Shown: piece by piece, positions 45,221 through 55,573 of the stretch
Layout of the letters: every line of letters begins with the position of its first letter
Numbering within the stretch: position 1 is the stretch's first letter
Source: an uncultured Paracoccaceae bacterium
GTDB lineage: Bacteria; Pseudomonadota; Alphaproteobacteria; Rhodobacterales; Rhodobacteraceae
NCBI GenBank assembly: GCA_947493335.1
Contig: CANLQO010000001.1
Coordinates: 1,550,001 to 1,614,000 of the forward strand
Reading direction: 5' to 3'
Length of the DNA: 64,000 nt
Program-made: the position numbers and the translations under genes
The notes under the pieces: model-generated
Seen by the model: only the letters and a program-made list of their open reading frames with translations
Databases searched by the model: none
What the model was told of the DNA's origin: nothing

Positions 45221-45655
45221 TCATGTGGTCCTCCGCACCGGACGCAGCCGGTCATAAGTCAGGAAAAAGACATAGGCGTATGCGACGTAGAACAGGGTCA
45301 GCCACAGGTTCAGCCCGATGGCCTGCCCGAATGTCAGCCCGCCAAGGGCCATCGCCAGCGGCAGCGTCATGCCCGCGCTGGTGATTTCGTAAAGGAACGC
45401 GTGCAGCACCCGACCCCTGGTCGAGCGGTCGCTGGCAACGCGTCCGGTCTTGCGGCCCTCGATCCGATCAAACAGCCACCCGTAAAGCGGCGCCCAGACC
45501 ATGACCGCCAATGAAATGGCCAGCATCAGCGACAGGCTTTCGCTGGCATGACCGCCATAGAACGCCATGAACAGCGGCGTGACGAATGCGATGCCAATCG
45601 CCTCAAATGCGCAGGTCTGGAGAACCCGCTCGCGCAGGCTGCGTGATGCCAACAT
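45221..45655 (-). CDS. PACE-family proton-coupled biocide efflux transporter
   Basis: 144 residues, four membrane spans, two tandem bacterial transmembrane pair (BTP) repeats. The start RSLRERVLQTCAFEAIGIAFVTP carries the conserved Glu used in proton coupling, and the second repeat has HAFLYEITSAGMTLPLAM. PACE pumps such as AceI export chlorhexidine and short diamines. Native substrate unknown; a polyamine-like amine is plausible. Confidence 0.88.
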   Translation of the reverse strand: MLASRSLRERVLQTCAFEAIGIAFVTPLFMAFYGGHASESLSLMLAISLAVMVWAPLYGWLFDRIEGRKTGRVASDRSTRGRVLHAFLYEITSAGMTLPLAMALGGLTFGQAIGLNLWLTLFYVAYAYVFFLTYDRLRPVRRTT

Positions 45656-45962
45656 ATCGAAAGTCCCAGTGTTCTTCGTCCCTTACGCCAGTTAATGCTC
45701 TGGCGCATCTCTTGGGATTAAACCTAGACATCTGACCGCGGATCAACAGTGGGGGTTTCCCTACCCGCCCCCCTTTCGCAGGTCGGGTTTTCCCGACCTT
45801 TCTGCCCGTTTTGACCCGATTTGCCGCAATCGCCGCGCGATCGATCCAATTGCCGGTGACTGCGGGTCGTAGATCGAAAGGCCCCTCACTGGTGCGTGTC
45901 CGGCACCCATTCACAGCAGCCCGGCCGAAACCGCTCTGACATCCGCGGTGCCGCGACGCCGC
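45656..45962. other. 307-base intergenic region with one strong hairpin
   Basis: Upstream of the PACE gene and downstream of the diguanylate cyclase. It holds AGGTCGGG-TTTT-CCCGACCT (45780-45799), an 8-bp stem with no T-run, and otherwise GC-rich sequence with no convincing small gene. It probably carries the PACE promoter. Confidence 0.6.
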
Positions 45963-47369
45963 TCAGGCCGCGCGGTCTATCGGTTCCTCGGCAAGGCACA
46001 CCTGATTGCGGCCGTTCTCCTTGGCCTGATAAAGCGCGAGGTCCGCGCGTTTGATCGCTGCATCCTCAGAGGTATCGTCCGCGCCAAAGGCCGCCACCCC
46101 AAAAGAGGCTGTAACCTGTCGCAACCCATCGGGTCCGTTGCCATCGGCCCAGGCTGTCTGCGTCATGTTGCGGGCCACTGCGGCGCACAGCCGCTCCGCC
46201 AGAATGCGGGCCGCTGACAGATCAGGCGCGTCCGTGATCACCAGAAACTCCTCACCGCCCCAGCGGCCCAATGCATCCCCCGGCCGCAAAAGTGGCTGCA
46301 TCAGCGCGCCCACAGTGGCCAGCACCCGGTCGCCGGTATCATGCCCGTAGGAATCATTGACCTGTTTGAAATGGTCGAGGTCAAAAAGGATCACATGCAC
46401 CGGCGTATGCCATTCGCGAAACCGCGCCCATTTGTTGCGCAACACCATCTTGATCCCGTTGCGGTTCAGCACACCGGTCAACTGATCCTCGATCGCCAGT
46501 CGGCGCAATTCCCGGCCTAGCTTGCGGCGCTCTCGGTCGACATGTTCGTGCTGAACGCCAGAAATCAGCGCCACCGCGCACATGCTCAGGATGATGATAC
46601 CGATCACCACCGCCTCAACCGGGATCATCCGGTCGGGCACGCCCACCAAGCGGTGCAGGACCATGCCGCCAATCCATGGCACCACGACCCCCGCCCCCAG
46701 CATCATCCGCGTGCGGTATCCGACCGGGCCGGACAGCAACAGCCCCCGCGCGAAAGGCCGGTGCGCATAAAGCGTCAGCACCGCCAGCACCAGTGGCGTC
46801 AGCGCCAACAGGGTCGACACGGCCATCTGCCCCTCAAACAGGTTTTCGCCAAAGCTCAGCGCGATGAAGTCGCACATCAGGATCGACACTGCCACCAGCG
46901 CAATCCCCAGACCGATGCGGCCAAAATGCCGCCGCGTGATCGCCGAGGCGAACAAAAGCGCCAGAATCAGCGCCGTGTCAGAGCCCATGCCCGTCATCCA
47001 CGACAGCGGGCCCGCCATGACCCCGATCTCGACCTGCAACACCTGCGCCAGCCGCAACCCCAGCACCATAATCAGCACACTTAGCGCGGTTCCGGACATC
47101 GCATAGCGCCAGACCGGCGTCGGCTGCTGTGGCCGATAACTCAGAATGCCCAGCCCCAGAAGGATCATGAAAATGGTGCTGCCGGGGTGGGTTGATGCCT
47201 CTGTCGTGCTCGGGCGCATCAGGACATCCACCTGTAACAGGCCCAGAATCAGACCTGTAATCGCAAGGGCAATACCCAATAGCGCCAGTGGCCTGCGGGA
47301 CCGCTGCGTGCCGAGAATATAACGGAAACGATTGCGAAAATCGTCGTCTGGGTCTTGAAAGTCTTGCAC
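45963..47369 (-). CDS. Membrane diguanylate cyclase (GGDEF)
   Basis: 468 residues from a GTG start with GGAGA upstream. About eight membrane spans (25-270) form a sensor region of unknown type, then a GGDEF domain with RWGGEEFLV near residue 372. The inhibitory I-site RPGD is five residues before it, so product inhibition is expected. It should make cyclic di-GMP. It is followed across 307 bases by the PACE gene; no EAL domain is present. Confidence 0.9.
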   Translation of the reverse strand: MQDFQDPDDDFRNRFRYILGTQRSRRPLALLGIALAITGLILGLLQVDVLMRPSTTEASTHPGSTIFMILLGLGILSYRPQQPTPVWRYAMSGTALSVLIMVLGLRLAQVLQVEIGVMAGPLSWMTGMGSDTALILALLFASAITRRHFGRIGLGIALVAVSILMCDFIALSFGENLFEGQMAVSTLLALTPLVLAVLTLYAHRPFARGLLLSGPVGYRTRMMLGAGVVVPWIGGMVLHRLVGVPDRMIPVEAVVIGIIILSMCAVALISGVQHEHVDRERRKLGRELRRLAIEDQLTGVLNRNGIKMVLRNKWARFREWHTPVHVILFDLDHFKQVNDSYGHDTGDRVLATVGALMQPLLRPGDALGRWGGEEFLVITDAPDLSAARILAERLCAAVARNMTQTAWADGNGPDGLRQVTASFGVAAFGADDTSEDAAIKRADLALYQAKENGRNQVCLAEEPIDRAA

Positions 47370-47461
47370 GTGATCTCCCGCTTTGGGGGACCTTGCACAG
47401 ATCGTGCCGAAAGAAGCGTTAACAGATCGCCGGTTCGATAAAAGTTGAAACGTTTACCCGG

Positions 47462-48106
47462 TTATTCGTCCTCGAACATGTCCACCTGATCGGTGTCTTC
47501 ACCCTCTGCCTCATCGATCTCAAGCGCGGCACCGGGCGGCGGGCGGCTTTCCAGCAACCCGGCAGAGCGGAGTTCCTTCAACCCCGGCAGATCGCGGGCA
47601 TTTTCCAGTCCGAAATGATCCAGAAACCCTTGCGTGACCACAAAGGTCACAGGCCGTCCCGGTGTCATCCTGCGGCGACCAAACCGGATCCATTCCAGCT
47701 CGATCAGCTGGTCAATCGTGCCCCGGCTGACGCTCACACCGCGGATTTCCTCGATCTCGGCGCGGGTGACGGGCTGTTGATAGGCCACAATCGCCAGCGT
47801 CTCGATCGCGGCCCGGCTCAGCTTGCGGGTCTCGACCGTTTCCTTTTGCATCAGGAACCCCAGATCAGACGCGGTGCGAATGGCCCAGGCGTCGCCCACC
47901 TTGACCACATTGACGCCGCGCCCCTCATAGCGCTTGCGCAGATGCACCAGCGCCTCTGCCGGGTCGGACCCGTGTGGCATCCGCCCGATCAATTCGGTCA
48001 CGCTGACCGGGTCTGCGGTGGCAAAAAGAATGGCCTCGACCATACGCTCCTGCTCGCCCATGGGCGGTGCTTCAAACAGGCTGTCGTTCTCGGGGGCGTC
48101 AGTCAT
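47462..48106 (-). CDS. scpB: Segregation and condensation protein B
   Basis: 214 residues. Two winged-helix domains, with the family block LSRAAIETLAIVAYQQPVTR and EIRGVSVSRGTIDQL. Works with ScpA and SMC in chromosome condensation. The start at 48106 overlaps scpA by 8 bases; longer upstream reading frames cross scpA and are shadows. Confidence 0.93.
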   Translation of the reverse strand: MTDAPENDSLFEAPPMGEQERMVEAILFATADPVSVTELIGRMPHGSDPAEALVHLRKRYEGRGVNVVKVGDAWAIRTASDLGFLMQKETVETRKLSRAAIETLAIVAYQQPVTRAEIEEIRGVSVSRGTIDQLIELEWIRFGRRRMTPGRPVTFVVTQGFLDHFGLENARDLPGLKELRSAGLLESRPPPGAALEIDEAEGEDTDQVDMFEDE

Positions 48107-48890
48107 CTTGCGGCGATCTCTTGCGAATTTGAATGGGGGCAAAGGTTTCGGACTGGCGGATGTCGATCTTGCCTTCCTTGGCAAGTTCCAGAGAGGCCGC
48201 AAAGGTCGCCGCAGTAGAGGACCGGCGCCGGGCGGGGTCCATCTCCCAGCCTTCGGGCAAATAGCTCGAGATATCGGTCCACTCGCCGGCAAAGCCGATC
48301 AGATGCCGCATCCGGTCCAGCGCCTGCTCCATCGTCATCACCGCCTCGCGGTCCATCACGAAGGGGCGGAAATCATCCTTGGTGCGGATGCGGGCATAGC
48401 CCTGCATCAGGTCCAGCAGCGTCGCGGTATAGGTGACACGCCGCACCCGCTGCACGTCTTCGGTGATGCCACGGGCAAAGAAATCGCGCCCCAACTGATC
48501 CCGCGCCATCAACTTGGCCGCGGCCCCCCGCATCGCCTCCAGCCGTTCAAGTTGGAATGCCAGATGTGCGGCCAGTTCCTCGCCCGATGGCCCCTCTTCG
48601 GTGGGGTCCGGCGGCAACAGCAACCTTGATTTCAGAAACGCCAGCCACGCGGCCATCACCAGATAGTCCGCCGCCAGTTCCAGCCGCAACTGCTTGGCCT
48701 GCTCGACAAAGGCCAGATATTGCTCGGCCAGTGCCAGAATGGAAATTTCGCGCAGGTCGACCTTCTGCGTCCGGCTCAGCGTCAGCAGCAGGTCCAGCGG
48801 GCCCTCAAACGCGCCCACATCCACGATCAGCGCCTCGGCAGCAAGCCGTTCGCTGACGCTGGTGGCGTCTTCCTGAAACTCTGTTGGCAC
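48099..48890 (-). CDS. scpA: Segregation and condensation protein A (kleisin)
   Basis: 263 residues. N-terminal FEGPLDLLLTLSRTQKVDLR binds the SMC neck, and the C-terminal winged helix (MTMEQALDRM...TFAASLELAKEGKIDI) binds the SMC cap. Next to nagZ (10 bases) and overlapping scpB. Confidence 0.93.
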   Translation of the reverse strand: MPTEFQEDATSVSERLAAEALIVDVGAFEGPLDLLLTLSRTQKVDLREISILALAEQYLAFVEQAKQLRLELAADYLVMAAWLAFLKSRLLLPPDPTEEGPSGEELAAHLAFQLERLEAMRGAAAKLMARDQLGRDFFARGITEDVQRVRRVTYTATLLDLMQGYARIRTKDDFRPFVMDREAVMTMEQALDRMRHLIGFAGEWTDISSYLPEGWEMDPARRRSSTAATFAASLELAKEGKIDIRQSETFAPIQIRKRSPQDD

Positions 48891-48902
48891 TGCCCGTTAC
48901 CC

Positions 48903-49892
48903 TTACGCCAAAAGCGCTTCAAGTTCGGCAATCGCACCGGGAATGTCAATCGGAACCGGGGGTTTTCGCTGCGCCAATGCGCGGTCTGCGCGCACCATCG
49001 CCGCGTCACTCATCTGCCCGCTGGCGGCGGCCACGGCCTCCACCTCGGCCCGGTCGCCATTGCAATGCAGGACCAGATCACACCCCGCCCGCAGCGATGC
49101 TTTTGCGCGCTCCACCGGGGTGCCGGATAAGGCATCCATCCCGATGTCGTCGGTCATGATCAAACCGTCAAAGCCGATGTCCTGCCGGATCACCCGCATC
49201 ATGGTGTCAGAGGTTGTCGCGGGCTGGTCGGGGTCAATCGCGGCAAAGACGATATGCGCCGTCATCCCCATGGCCATGTCATTCAGCGCCTTGAACGGGG
49301 CAAATTCCCGCGCCTCCAGCGACGCGCGGTCCGCGTCAACGCGGGGCAAGTCCTTGTGGCTGTCTACGGTGGCGCGCCCATAGCCCGGAATATGTTTCAG
49401 GATCGGCAGCACCCCACCCGCCAGATGCGCCTCTGCCGCTGTGCGGGCCGCCTTCACCACCGTGTCAACGTCTGTGCCATAAAGCCGGTTGCGCATCACC
49501 GGATGTGCCGTGTCCTCCAACAGGTCCGCCAGCGGCGCGCAATTGGTATCAATGCCCACGTCATGCAGTTCCTGTGCAATCAGCCGGTTGCGCAGCCACA
49601 TCGCCCGCAGCGGGTCACTGGCGCGCGCCATCTGGTCCAGTGCAGGCAGATATTCGCGCCAATGAGGTGCGCGCATCCGTTGCACCCGTCCGCCTTCCTG
49701 ATCAATCAGAATGGGCGCGTCGCGCCCCACCGCATCGCGCAGGCCACCCGTCAGGCGGCGCACTTGTTCGGGCGTGTCGACATTGCGGGCAAACAGGATG
49801 AACCCCCAGGGGTCCGTTTCGCGAAAATGCGCCTTTTCCCAATCGGTTACGACGTGTTCCTGAGGTCCGACAATGACCGCGCCATGCGCCAC
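48903..49892 (-). CDS. nagZ: Beta-N-acetylhexosaminidase NagZ
   Basis: 329 residues, glycoside hydrolase family 3. Removes GlcNAc from cell-wall muropeptides during recycling. The catalytic loop is LKHIPGYGRATVDSHKDLP, keeping the Asp-His dyad, and the nucleophile Asp is in LIMTDDIGMDAL. The usual PGHG is PGYG here. It abuts the SPOR gene with no gap. Confidence 0.93.
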   Translation of the reverse strand: MAHGAVIVGPQEHVVTDWEKAHFRETDPWGFILFARNVDTPEQVRRLTGGLRDAVGRDAPILIDQEGGRVQRMRAPHWREYLPALDQMARASDPLRAMWLRNRLIAQELHDVGIDTNCAPLADLLEDTAHPVMRNRLYGTDVDTVVKAARTAAEAHLAGGVLPILKHIPGYGRATVDSHKDLPRVDADRASLEAREFAPFKALNDMAMGMTAHIVFAAIDPDQPATTSDTMMRVIRQDIGFDGLIMTDDIGMDALSGTPVERAKASLRAGCDLVLHCNGDRAEVEAVAAASGQMSDAAMVRADRALAQRKPPVPIDIPGAIAELEALLA

Positions 49893-50873
49893 TTAGCGCA
49901 CGACCACGGGGATACAATCGGCGTTACCCGCCTCCAATGCCGCGCAGAACCGCCGCGCTTCGCTCAGGTCCGCAAAGCCCTGCGCCCGCAGCCGGTAAAA
50001 GGCCTTGCCGTTGCGCTCGGCCTGCTGGATCAACTGATCCTTGCCGTTCAGGTAGGCGCTGAACTTGCCCTGCAACCCGGTCCAGGCCTCTGCTGCGGCC
50101 TCTGGCGTGGGAAAGGCCCCCAGTTGCACCAGCTTGGTGCCCGTTGGCAGCGCCTGGGTCGCCACGGCCACCGTTTGTGCTGCGGCTTGCTCGACGGCGG
50201 CTTCAACGGAACTGTCCGGTGTCACCGCCACTGCGGCGGGCCGCACCACGGGCCGCAAGGATGTCGTTACACCGGGGATCGTGCGCGAGATGATGGTCAC
50301 AGCCGCCACCTCTTCCCCGTCCAGTGTCACCGTCGGGGCCACAACGGTGCCCTCTTCCAGCGGGGTCATCGGGGCGGCACCTGCGGCCAACTGATCCACC
50401 AGATCCAGAATGTCGTCGGTCTGCAGCGGGGCAGCGGGGGCTTCGTCACCCGGTTCGGTCAGCGCGGTCTGCACCTCTTCCTCGGCCACAGGCGGCACAT
50501 CGGTTGCCACAACCTCGCCCGCCTCGGCGGTGGGTTGCACGCGCAGGTCTTCTTCGGCCAGATCGGTCGTCGCCGGCGCCAGCACCAGCCGGTCCTCGGG
50601 CGCGGCTGCTGCACCTTCTGCGGCCACGGCGTTCACCGCCAGCCCGGTGTGCAAAGCCACCTCACCACCGGGGTTTTCCGGTGCCACACGCATGGCCCCT
50701 TCCATCGCGCGCACGACCGGAATGCCGGTCACGTCGCGCATGATCAACTGATAGCCCCAGACGCCAATCCCGGCCATCAGGCCCAGCGACACTGCCGCGC
50801 CCGCATAATTTGCAAAAACGCCCGCCTTGCGGGTCAGGGGCACATACTCCGCGCCCTCTTCATAAACTGCCAT
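49893..50873 (-). CDS. SPOR-domain cell-wall protein
   Basis: 326 residues: one N-terminal membrane span (FANYAGAAVSLGLMAGIGVW), a long acidic Ala/Pro/Thr linker and a C-terminal SPOR domain (about 250-326: KLVQLGAFPTPEAAAEAWTG and RRFCAALEAGNADCIPVVV). SPOR domains bind denuded glycan at the division site. Between argS and nagZ, the usual place in Rhodobacteraceae. Confidence 0.9.
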   Translation of the reverse strand: MAVYEEGAEYVPLTRKAGVFANYAGAAVSLGLMAGIGVWGYQLIMRDVTGIPVVRAMEGAMRVAPENPGGEVALHTGLAVNAVAAEGAAAAPEDRLVLAPATTDLAEEDLRVQPTAEAGEVVATDVPPVAEEEVQTALTEPGDEAPAAPLQTDDILDLVDQLAAGAAPMTPLEEGTVVAPTVTLDGEEVAAVTIISRTIPGVTTSLRPVVRPAAVAVTPDSSVEAAVEQAAAQTVAVATQALPTGTKLVQLGAFPTPEAAAEAWTGLQGKFSAYLNGKDQLIQQAERNGKAFYRLRAQGFADLSEARRFCAALEAGNADCIPVVVR

Positions 50874-50942
50874 GTCCGCCTCACTGCACGGGGCGTTGAC
50901 CGCCCTCGCTTGGTTACCTCAGATCACCCGGACACGTGCGCT

Positions 50943-52679
50943 TCAGCGCATCTCTTCCGCCGGGGTCACGCCAAGAATACCAAGCCCGGATGCCAAAACA
51001 ACCTGCACAGCCCGGATCAGGGCGATTTTCGCCTGTGTTGTGGCTTTGTCACCCTCCTGCAGGAACCGCAGGCTGGTATCGTCATTGCCCCGGTTCCACA
51101 GCCCGTGGAATTCGGACGCCAGATCATAAAGGTAAAAGGCGATCCTGTGCGGCTCATGCCCCTTGGCGGCAATCTCGACCAGCCGCGGCCATTCGGCCAG
51201 CGCCTTGGCGACCTTCAGCTCCGCCTCATGCGCAGCAAGGCTCATATCCGCACCCGCCAGCGTGGCGTCATCCACCGCCACCTCGGCCTTGCGCAGGACC
51301 GAATTGATCCGCGCATGGGCGTATTGCACGTAAAAGACCGGGTTGTCCTTGGACTGCTCGGTCACCTTGTCAAAGTCGAAATCCAGCGGCGCATCGTTCT
51401 TGCGCGTCAGCATGTGGAACCGGGTCACATCCGAGCCCACCTGATCGACAACGTCGCGCAGGGTCACGAAGGTCCCCGCCCGCTTGGACATTTTGAAAGG
51501 CGCGCCGTCCTTAAAAAGCTTCACCAACTGCGTCAGCTTGATATCCAGCGGCACCTTCTCATCCGACAGCGCGGCAACCGCCGCCTTCATCCGCTTGACG
51601 TAACCGCCGTGATCCGCCCCGAAGACATCAATCAGCGCGTCAAAGCCGCGCTCTACCTTGTCGTAGTGATAGGCAATGTCCGGCGCGAAATAGGTCCAGG
51701 CCCCGTCGGATTTCTTCACCGGCCGGTCCACATCGTCGCCATAGGCGGTGGATTTGAACAGCGTCTGCTCGCGCGGTTCCCAATCCTCTGGCATCTTGCC
51801 CTTGGGCGGCTCCAGCGTGCCGCGATAGATCAGCCCCTTCTGGTCCAGTGTCTGGATCGCGTCCTCAATCCGGCCAGAGCCATAAAGGCTCTTTTCCGAA
51901 TAGAAACTGTCCATCTCGATCCCTAGGCTCGCGAGATCGGCGCGGATCAGATCCATCATCGCGTCGGTGGCATATTCCCGCACGTCCTCAAGCCAGAACT
52001 GTTCGCCCTTGCCGACATAGGCATCGCCCACCTTGTCCTTCAGCGCCTGACCCACCGGGATCAGATAATCGCCGGGGTATGTGCCGTCCTCAAACGCGAC
52101 CTCTTGCCCGTGGGCTTCGAGATACCGCAGGTAAACCGACCGGGCGAGCACATCGACCTGCGCGCCGCCGTCATTGATGTAATATTCCCGTGTGACGTCA
52201 TAGCCCGCGTAATCCAGCAGGCTTGCCAGCGCGTCGCCAAAGACAGCGCCCCGCGTGTGCCCCACATGCAGCGGCCCGGTGGGGTTGGCGCTCACGTATT
52301 CCACCATCATCTTCTGGCCCTTGCCCAAATCGGAGCGCCCGTATGCGACCGAAGAGGTCAGAACATGCCCGATGAGGCCGCCCCAGACGGCCGCCTCCAA
52401 CCGCATGTTCAAGAACCCCGGCCCCGCCACCTCGGCTACGGTGATCCGCGCATCCTTGCCCAGCTCAGCGGCCAGCGCCTCGGCAATGGCGCGCGGGTTC
52501 ATTTTGGCAGGCTTGGCCAGCACCATGGCGGCATTCGTCGCCATATCCCCGTGTGCTGCATCACGCGGCGGCTCGACCGTGATGGCGCTGCGGTTCAGAC
52601 CGCCTGGCAGCGTGCCAGCAGCCTCCAGCGTATCAAGACAGGTCATCACAAGGGCGCGGATATCGGCAAAGACGTTCAT
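50943..52679 (-). CDS. argS: Arginyl-tRNA synthetase
   Basis: 578 residues. Class I: HVGH in [12 protein letters not shown] and KMSKRAGT as the KMSKS counterpart, plus an N-terminal additional domain for tRNA-Arg (about 1-110) and a C-terminal anticodon-binding DALR domain. Standard length. Confidence 0.97.
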   Translation of the reverse strand: MNVFADIRALVMTCLDTLEAAGTLPGGLNRSAITVEPPRDAAHGDMATNAAMVLAKPAKMNPRAIAEALAAELGKDARITVAEVAGPGFLNMRLEAAVWGGLIGHVLTSSVAYGRSDLGKGQKMMVEYVSANPTGPLHVGHTRGAVFGDALASLLDYAGYDVTREYYINDGGAQVDVLARSVYLRYLEAHGQEVAFEDGTYPGDYLIPVGQALKDKVGDAYVGKGEQFWLEDVREYATDAMMDLIRADLASLGIEMDSFYSEKSLYGSGRIEDAIQTLDQKGLIYRGTLEPPKGKMPEDWEPREQTLFKSTAYGDDVDRPVKKSDGAWTYFAPDIAYHYDKVERGFDALIDVFGADHGGYVKRMKAAVAALSDEKVPLDIKLTQLVKLFKDGAPFKMSKRAGTFVTLRDVVDQVGSDVTRFHMLTRKNDAPLDFDFDKVTEQSKDNPVFYVQYAHARINSVLRKAEVAVDDATLAGADMSLAAHEAELKVAKALAEWPRLVEIAAKGHEPHRIAFYLYDLASEFHGLWNRGNDDTSLRFLQEGDKATTQAKIALIRAVQVVLASGLGILGVTPAEEMR

Positions 52680-52938
52680 CGGTTTTCTCTCAGGTGGAAT
52701 GGTGGCGGTTTACCACCCATAGCCCGCAGGTCAATCAGATGCCGTGGCTCTTGCGATATTGAGCGGCAGCCGGGCCACCGTCCGCAGCCATATACCCAAA
52801 ATTTACGCCCGTGCGTTGCAATGCGTGATTTCGCAACGCGCGGGGCGTTACTGAACGGATTTTCATACTTTCGGCTGCATGGGATGTGTATGGCATGTGC
52901 ATGGGTTGTGCATTGCGGATTTGACCGCGCGGTGGGCG
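52680..52938. other. 259-base gap with GCATG-rich short repeats
   Basis: Upstream of argS and downstream of the DUF815 gene. It includes a run of TGCATGGGA/GTGCATGGG/GTGCATTGC-like units at about 52877-52916, and no convincing small gene. The argS promoter should be here. Confidence 0.5.
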
Positions 52939-53781
52939 TTAACCCTCCAGCGTGACACCCTGCCGCCCGGCCAGATCGGTGAAATACTGCCAGGCCACCC
53001 GGCCAGAGCGTGACCCCCGCGTCGCCTGCCATTCGATCGCCTCGGCCCGTAGCGTTTCATCGTCGATCTCGACGCCATAGGCCGCGCAATAGCCTGAAAT
53101 CATGGCCAAATATTCGTCCTGCGTGCAGGGATGGAACCCCAGCCACAGCCCGAACCGGTCGCTCAGGGAAACCTTCTCCTCCACCGCTTCCGATGGGTTA
53201 ATGCCTGTTTGACGTTCATTCTCTATCATGTCCCGTGGCATCAGGTGCCTGCGGTTTGAGGTGGCATAAAGCACGACATTGTCGGGCCGCCCCTCAATCC
53301 CGCCGTCAAGAACCGCCTTGAGCGACTTGTAATGGGCATCATCATGGGAGAACGACAGATCATCGCAAAACAGGATGAACCGCGCATCGGCGTGGCGCAG
53401 CAAGCTTAACAATCGGTTAATGCTGGGCAGATCCTCGCGCTGGATTTCGATGATCTTCAGATCGGGGTACTCGGCCTGCACCGCACCGTGTATCGCCTTG
53501 ACAAGGCTTGATTTTCCCATGCCCCGTGCCCCCCAGAGCAGGGCATTGTTTGCGGGCATGCCGCTGGCGAATTGCCGGGTGTTCTGCAGCAAAGTATCGC
53601 GGGACCGGTCGATGCCCACCAACAGGTTAACATCGACCCGATTGACCGATGCAACTGGCATCAACCCATCGGGATCGGCCTGCCAGACAAAGGCGCTCGC
53701 CATGCCGAACTCTGGCGCTTTGGCCGGTGGCGGTGCCAGCCGCTCCAGCGCCGCTGCGATCCGGTCCAGCGGGTCACTCAC
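52939..53781 (-). CDS. DUF815 AAA-type ATPase
   Basis: 280 residues. Walker A GARGMGKSSL near residue 85 and Walker B FILFCDDLSF near 135, followed by NVVLYATSNRRHLM (sensor 1). Family of unknown function, often near cell-envelope genes. It overlaps tatC by 4 bases, and so is in the tat transcript. Confidence 0.88.
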   Translation of the reverse strand: MSDPLDRIAAALERLAPPPAKAPEFGMASAFVWQADPDGLMPVASVNRVDVNLLVGIDRSRDTLLQNTRQFASGMPANNALLWGARGMGKSSLVKAIHGAVQAEYPDLKIIEIQREDLPSINRLLSLLRHADARFILFCDDLSFSHDDAHYKSLKAVLDGGIEGRPDNVVLYATSNRRHLMPRDMIENERQTGINPSEAVEEKVSLSDRFGLWLGFHPCTQDEYLAMISGYCAAYGVEIDDETLRAEAIEWQATRGSRSGRVAWQYFTDLAGRQGVTLEG

Positions 53782-54647
53782 GCCTTGGGGTCCCCGTCCG
53801 CGATATCGCCATAAAGGTCTTCATCCTCGTCCAGCACACCCTCTTCCCGCAGCTTTTCGACCTTCTTGCGCTCGACCCGCGCAACCAATTGGATCGACAC
53901 TTCATAAAGGCCATAAACCACAACGAAAAGAATGACTTGGCTGACGACATCCGGCGGTGTTGCCAAGGCCGCAAGCATCAAAATCCCCACCACCGCATAC
54001 TTGCGCGTGTTCCGCAAGCCACGGGCCGAGACAAGCCCGGCCTTGCCCATCAGCGTCAGCAGCACCGGCAGTTGGAAACACAACCCGAAGGCCACAATGA
54101 ACTTGATCGTCAGGCTCAGATAGGCCTGCGCCGACCCCTGAAAGACCGTTCCCGCGGCCTGCGTGCTCGATTCAACCCCGTCCACAAGGCTCTCAGTGCT
54201 TTGAAAACCAAGGAAAAAATCAAACGCCAAAGGTGTGATGACATAGAATGCGAAGGCCGCGCCGAGGAAGAACATGAATGGCGACGCGATCAGGAACGGC
54301 AGAAACGCGCCCTTCTCTGACTTGTACAATCCCGGCGCGATAAAGCGCCACAACTGGAAAGAGATGATCGGGAATGACAGCACCAAACCACCCAGCAAAG
54401 AGATTGAAATCGCTGTGAAAAATCCCTCTTCCAGCTTGATGAAGATCAGCGCGCAATTGGCGCCGTCACGCTCCAGCGCATCGCACAAGGGACGCGTCAG
54501 GAACTCGAAAATCGGCCGCCAGACCGTAAAGCAGATCACCATACCGACGATAAAGGCAAGCACAGACCGGATCAGCCGGGTTCTCAGCTCCGTCAGATGC
54601 TCCAGCAGCGGTGCGGCGCTGTCTTCGATCTCTTCGGTCGCACTCAT
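53778..54647 (-). CDS. tatC: Twin-arginine translocase TatC
   Basis: 289 residues, six membrane spans. The conserved [16 protein letters not shown] start and the [10 protein letters not shown] and GFQLPV... regions are present. Receptor for folded cargo with RR signal peptides. Overlaps tatB by 4 bases. Confidence 0.95.
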   Translation of the reverse strand: MSATEEIEDSAAPLLEHLTELRTRLIRSVLAFIVGMVICFTVWRPIFEFLTRPLCDALERDGANCALIFIKLEEGFFTAISISLLGGLVLSFPIISFQLWRFIAPGLYKSEKGAFLPFLIASPFMFFLGAAFAFYVITPLAFDFFLGFQSTESLVDGVESSTQAAGTVFQGSAQAYLSLTIKFIVAFGLCFQLPVLLTLMGKAGLVSARGLRNTRKYAVVGILMLAALATPPDVVSQVILFVVVYGLYEVSIQLVARVERKKVEKLREEGVLDEDEDLYGDIADGDPKA

Positions 54648-55156
54648 GCCGGATCACTCTTCTTGGCTTTGGGCTTGGGTTTTGCCTTTGTTGTCTTGGG
54701 CTTAGCCGCCGTCTTCGGCTTTGCTGCCGCCTTTGCCGTCGGTTTTGCGGCCGTCGCTGGTGCCGCCTTTGCCGCCGCTGCGTCGGCCTCTTTGGCCTTG
54801 CGCGCCTCGACAATCTTGGCGCTTGATTCCGCCATGCGGTCCTTTGCGGCCTGCCGCTCGGCTGACAACTTTGCCGTCTCTGATCCCGGCTTGAATGCAG
54901 CGCCAGTTGCCTCGCGCACCTTGTCGAGCCCGAATTTCTGTGGATTCGCAGCGGCTTGCACCGTCTTGCTAATCTCGTTCACACCGGCATCGTCCGCCGC
55001 CGCTTCCATCGCGCGCGAAAATTCGCGGGCCATGCCCTTTGCCTTACCGGTGAACTGGCCAAGTGCCCGAAACATGTTGGGCAGGTCCTTGGGACCGATC
55101 ACAATCAAGGCGACGATGCCAAGCAGCACCATCTCGCTCCAGCCAAGGCCGAACAT
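54644..55156 (-). CDS. tatB: Twin-arginine translocase TatB with Lys/Ala tail
   Basis: 170 residues. N-terminal [20 protein letters not shown] and [21 protein letters not shown] amphipathic helix are TatB hallmarks. A long basic [12 protein letters not shown] tail follows. Confidence 0.93.
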   Translation of the reverse strand: MFGLGWSEMVLLGIVALIVIGPKDLPNMFRALGQFTGKAKGMAREFSRAMEAAADDAGVNEISKTVQAAANPQKFGLDKVREATGAAFKPGSETAKLSAERQAAKDRMAESSAKIVEARKAKEADAAAAKAAPATAAKPTAKAAAKPKTAAKPKTTKAKPKPKAKKSDPA

Positions 55157-55174
55157 CGCGGTTCCCCCCGGGGC

Positions 55175-55387
55175 TTAGGCTTTGTCTTTTTCGCTTTCAG
55201 GCGTCACATCGCGCGCCTCAGCCATGCTGTCTTCCAGCTCGGCCTTGCCATCATCAACGCCCTTTTTGAACGCCGTGATACCCTTGCCAACCTCGCCCAT
55301 CAGCGACGAAATCTTCCCGCGGCCAAACAGCACCAGCACCACAACCGCAATCAGCAGAAGGCCAGGCAGACCAATGTTATTGAGCAT
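55175..55387 (-). CDS. tatA: Twin-arginine translocase TatA
   Basis: 70 residues: one span ([19 protein letters not shown]), the FGRGK hinge, and an amphipathic helix. The start at 55387 is preferred over 55441, whose extra 18 residues are not family-like. First gene of tatABC. Confidence 0.95.
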   Translation of the reverse strand: MLNNIGLPGLLLIAVVVLVLFGRGKISSLMGEVGKGITAFKKGVDDGKAELEDSMAEARDVTPESEKDKA

Positions 55388-55483
55388 ATCATTCTCCTCA
55401 AGCGGGGCATCGTGCCCCGGACAGTTTTCGCTTCTTGGCACTTAGATAGGGCCGCGCCATCGTCTTGGGAAGCGACAAAGTGA

Positions 55484-55556
55484 CAATCAATGCCCTTTTT
55501 TTATTGGCATTTCGTCAATTTGCGCCAATATTCTGTCAACTGCCAATTTTATGACA
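55484..55556. promoter_or_regulatory. AT-rich divergent promoter region with repeated TGACA/GCCAAT elements
   Basis: Between tatA and the WYL regulator. AATGCC-N11-GGCATT (55489-55511) is a perfect inverted repeat, and GTCAA..TGC.CCAAT occurs twice as a direct repeat (about 55514-55545). Candidate sites for the adjacent WYL regulator. Confidence 0.3.
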
Positions 55557-55573
55557 CAACGTAAAGGGTTCCC

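Noticed and set aside
45603-45914. 103-codon minus-strand frame upstream of the PACE gene
   Set aside because: Overlaps the PACE start, is Arg-rich with no pattern, and runs through the hairpin.
49254-51926. 890-codon open frame on the plus strand
   Set aside because: It is antisense to nagZ, the SPOR gene and argS, all clear genes. It is a GC-rich shadow with a His/Arg-rich, family-free product.
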